DNA of 6,323 bases from positions 1 through 6,323 of the forward strand of contig CAYUVF010000103.1 in NCBI GenBank assembly GCA_964448045.1, read 5' to 3'. Source of the stretch: CAYUVF01 sp964448045. GTDB lineage: Bacteria > Bacteroidota > Rhodothermia > Rhodothermales > Salinibacteraceae. Below are positions 5,272 through 6,323 of this stretch, one piece after another (position 1 is the stretch's first letter; each line of letters starts with the position of its first letter). Below the pieces are notes generated by a model, which was not told where the DNA came from, did not search any database, and saw only the letters and a list, made by a program, of their open reading frames with translations. A program made the translations under genes and the position numbers.

Positions 5272-6323
5272 GATTCGCAACGTTGCATCCTTTGGAACGC
5301 GGATGGTCACGCACGTACCGGCCCCCGGTGCGCTCTCAAGCTCCAACTGCCCGCCAAAGAGCTCAACCCGGTCGCGGATGGCGGGCAGCCCGAATCCGTT
5401 CTCCTCGTTTGGATCTCGGCCCGCAGGGTCCGCCACGAAACCGCGCCCCTCGTCGACTACGCGCACCGTCATGCCCTCCTCCGATGCGCTGAGCTCCACG
5501 GCAGCGCGGTCGACCTCAGCATGCTTTACCACGTTGAAGAGCAGCTCGCGGACAATCTGGAAGAGCAGTTCCCGGATGGTTTTATTGGGCACGCGGATGG
5601 CCTCATCGGCGGTGATGTCGACGGTCAACCCGTACATTTCATCCATCTGAGTTTGCAGCCACCCGAGCGCATCGACCAATCCCTCTTTCTTGAGCACCGG
5701 CGGACTGAGGTCGACCGAGAGCTGCCGGGTGGTCTGTATCGCGTCAGCAATCCACGTCTCGACCTTGGAGATTTTGTCGGACAGGGCACCGGCGTCGCCG
5801 GCGTCCACTGCACTACGCATCGTTTGTATTTTCATCTGGATCCCGTAGAGGCGCTGCTGCAAGTCGTCGTGCAAGATCTGCGCAACGCGTTTGCGCTCTT
5901 TCTGCTCGGCTGCACTCAACCGCGAGGCGAGGGCCTGAATCTGCTCGGTGCGCGCCTCGACGCGTTTTTCCAGCGTTTCGTTGAGCTCGCGCAGCTTGTT
6001 CACCGCCCGCCGGCGCTCGGTAATGTCGTCGATGGCCAGCAGGATGCGCTCTTGTCCATCGAGGCGGCGCCCATTCAACAGCAGCGTCCGCTCGCCGATG
6101 TCGTCGAAGGTCTGCACCACCTCAAAATCGGTGAAACTATTGTCTTTGGGGAGCAGATCTTCGAGCATCTTACGCAGCTTCGGGATGTCCCACTGTTCCT
6201 CCTTCAGCTCGTAGATGAGGCGGCCCTCGGTTTCTTCGGGCGTTATCCCAAAATGAGCGTAGAACGACTGATTGGCCGATTGGACGTGCAGGTCCTCCGT
6301 CAACACGAGCAGTCCCTCACTCA
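5263..6323 (-). CDS. PAS-containing sensor histidine kinase (HisKA_3 type), 5' end beyond window
   Basis: The reading frame stays open to the right edge (residues SEGLLV precede the GTG at 6306), so the true start and probably further sensor domains lie outside. Numbering from that GTG, residues 1-95 are most of a PAS domain (EDLHVQSANQSFYAHFGI, then LLLNGRRLDGQERILLAIDD). A coiled coil (about 96-138) follows, rich in Glu, Arg and Leu. The dimerisation helix carries the phospho-acceptor His146 in RVAQILHDDLQQRL, the HisKA_3 signature of NarX/DegS-like kinases. The ATPase domain has the N box ELLFNVVKHA (254-263), the G1 box DEGRGF (285-290) and the G2 box GFGLPAIRDR (304-313), all intact. No transmembrane helix is visible in this part, so it may be cytosolic or anchored further upstream. 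The receiver gene directly downstream is the natural phosphotransfer partner. The signal sensed is unknown. Confidence 0.95.
   Translation of the reverse strand, partial: SEGLLVLTEDLHVQSANQSFYAHFGITPEETEGRLIYELKEEQWDIPKLRKMLEDLLPKDNSFTDFEVVQTFDDIGERTLLLNGRRLDGQERILLAIDDITERRRAVNKLRELNETLEKRVEARTEQIQALASRLSAAEQKERKRVAQILHDDLQQRLYGIQMKIQTMRSAVDAGDAGALSDKISKVETWIADAIQTTRQLSVDLSPPVLKKEGLVDALGWLQTQMDEMYGLTVDITADEAIRVPNKTIRELLFQIVRELLFNVVKHAEVDRAAVELSASEEGMTVRVVDEGRGFVADPAGRDPNEENGFGLPAIRDRVELFGGQLELESAPGAGTCVTIRVPKDATLRIAE

Overview
This 6.3-kb window is GC-rich bacterial chromosome carrying mostly ordinary housekeeping and accessory genes. The coding style suggests a member of the Bacteroidota/Rhodothermota: most starts lack a Shine-Dalgarno sequence, the secreted hydrolase has a signal peptide ending in an 'Ala-Gln' site, and the RibBA and YajC sequences look Bacteroidota-like. 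Several products are rich in Asp and Glu, which would fit a halophilic Rhodothermota such as a Salinibacter relative. The lineage is inferred from sequence character only; no database was searched.

Layout. Positions 1-734 (minus) hold most of an aldo/keto reductase that runs off the left edge. A 339-bp divergent intergenic region (735-1073) follows, with degenerate 7/14-bp repeats and a possible promoter. An exported alpha/beta hydrolase occupies 1074-2483 (plus), with a strong hairpin whose loop contains its stop codon. The next 200 bp carry two interleaved inverted repeats and then an unmistakable small (4.5S-type) SRP RNA gene at 2688-2788 with a T-rich terminator. Then come yajC (2912-3265), ribBA (3307-4578) and a short two-TM protein (4587-4751), all plus strand with gaps of 41 and 8 bp, so probably one transcript. 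From the right edge a minus-strand two-component pair runs leftward: a PAS/HisKA_3-type histidine kinase (5263 to beyond 6323) followed by a stand-alone receiver protein (4757-5161). The receiver gene converges on the two-TM gene with only 5 bp between stop codons.

Functional links. The SRP RNA and YajC both serve protein targeting to the Sec translocon. RibBA supplies both entry reactions of riboflavin synthesis. The kinase and receiver form a likely phosphorelay whose output is not a DNA-binding domain on the receiver itself.

The most notable observation is in RibBA. All three cysteines that bind zinc in characterised GTP cyclohydrolase II enzymes are replaced, by Asp266, Asp277 and Ser279, while the other catalytic residues and the whole RibB half are conserved. 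I see no mobile element, CRISPR array, defence system or tRNA, and no clear candidate for a wholly new multi-gene system.
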